Shown piece by piece: positions 63,855 through 64,000 of a DNA stretch of 64,000 nt. Origin of the DNA: Rhizobium sp. ASV20. Lineage in GTDB: Bacteria > Pseudomonadota > Alphaproteobacteria > Rhizobiales > Rhizobiaceae. The position numbers and the translations under genes were made by a program. Within the stretch, counting starts at the first letter, position 1; each line of letters begins with the position of its first letter. The stretch covers positions 1 to 64,000 of the forward strand of contig NZ_JAELTU010000021.1 in NCBI RefSeq assembly GCF_016429015.1, in the 5' to 3' direction. Below the pieces are notes generated by a model. It was not told the DNA's origin. It did no database searches and saw only the letters and a program-made list of their open reading frames with translations.

Positions 63855-64000
63855 TGCTTGATCTGGATAAAGAAATTGGACTGCCTGCTCCGGCGGAAAT
63901 CAAGAACACCTTTGGCAGCATGCTGGTGGTGGACTTGTCCGGCTCGCGGGGCAGAGCCGAGCTACTTCTCGACAATTGCCGCTGGGTGGTCGTGATCGAC
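63854..64000 (+). CDS. Start of next T6SS operon gene (cut by window end)
   Basis: An ATG at 63854 shares one base with the DUF4150 stop (TGATG) and opens a frame to the window end, 49 residues, starting MLDLDKEIGLPAPAEIKNTF and containing GSMLVVDLSGSRGRAELLLD. I do not recognise it. Tight coupling to the PAAR-like gene suggests it is part of the effector delivery unit; the toxin and immunity genes may follow outside the window. Confidence 0.6.
   Translation, partial: MLDLDKEIGLPAPAEIKNTFGSMLVVDLSGSRGRAELLLDNCRWVVVID

Noticed and set aside
1-64000. CRISPR arrays, tRNA/rRNA genes, integrase or insertion sequences
   Set aside because: No regularly spaced repeats, cloverleaf-like sequences with CCA-type ends or transposase motifs were seen by eye; a tool search would settle this.

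Overview
The window looks like a chromosomal or large-replicon segment from an alphaproteobacterium of the Rhizobium/Agrobacterium type. The gene families, the high-GC coding sequence, and an imp-type type VI secretion (T6SS) locus with two tssC genes, fused tagF-pppA and no tssJ all point that way. The species cannot be named from sequence alone. No rRNA, tRNA, CRISPR array or intact insertion sequence was seen.

Layout. (1) 0.2-7.65 kb: a LysR regulator divergent from a compact operon. The operon holds a metallo-beta-lactamase-fold hydrolase, a complete CUT1/Ugp-like ABC importer (two permeases, binding protein, ATPase), a HAD phosphatase and an HD phosphohydrolase. The set suggests import and hydrolysis of a phosphorylated solute. 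(2) 7.7-13.7 kb: a gene-poor stretch with small genes (DUF4189, TM2, DUF488, DUF2945, YCII-like), a decayed GrpE and AT-rich intergenic DNA. (3) 13.7-16.6 kb: a family 8 glycosyltransferase, a polysaccharide flippase and a gene fragment. (4) 17.3-23.2 kb: a LacI regulator with a double palindromic operator controlling a family 3 binding protein, a fused permease-ATPase, a Gfo/Idh/MocA oxidoreductase and a DAO-type FAD oxidoreductase. The set suggests uptake and oxidation of an amino-acid-like or opine-like compound. (5) 23.6-34 kb: a signalling island with a PRC-barrel protein, a KaiC homologue in operon with a hybrid kinase, a DUF982 protein, a single-domain response regulator and a 1,516-residue double hybrid kinase. 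Three transcription units here (kaiC-kinase, DUF982, regulator-kinase) each have an exact GGAAC-N16/17-CGTT sequence upstream, the known promoter signature of the alphaproteobacterial general stress sigma factor EcfG. (6) 34-36.8 kb: a lipoprotein alpha/beta-hydrolase and a Wza-like export lipoprotein. (7) 36.9-64 kb: a T6SS locus. One operon runs leftward (tssA, B, C1, C2, tagJ, tssE, F, G, fha, tssK, L, M, tagF-pppA, tagE). The divergent operon runs rightward (clpV, hcp, an unknown gene, vgrG, DUF2169 adaptor, DUF4150 PAAR-like) and continues past the window.

How the parts work together. In the T6SS, TssB/TssC form the sheath, TssE/F/G/K the baseplate, TssL/M the inner-membrane anchor, Hcp the tube, VgrG with the PAAR-like protein the tip, and ClpV recycles the sheath. 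TagE, PppA, Fha and TagF form a post-translational control circuit. The best candidate for a less-described system is the KaiC/kinase/response-regulator island under apparent EcfG control. Its KaiC has Ser-Tyr where the cyanobacterial clock protein has the Ser-Thr phosphorylation pair, and no kaiA or kaiB is visible nearby.
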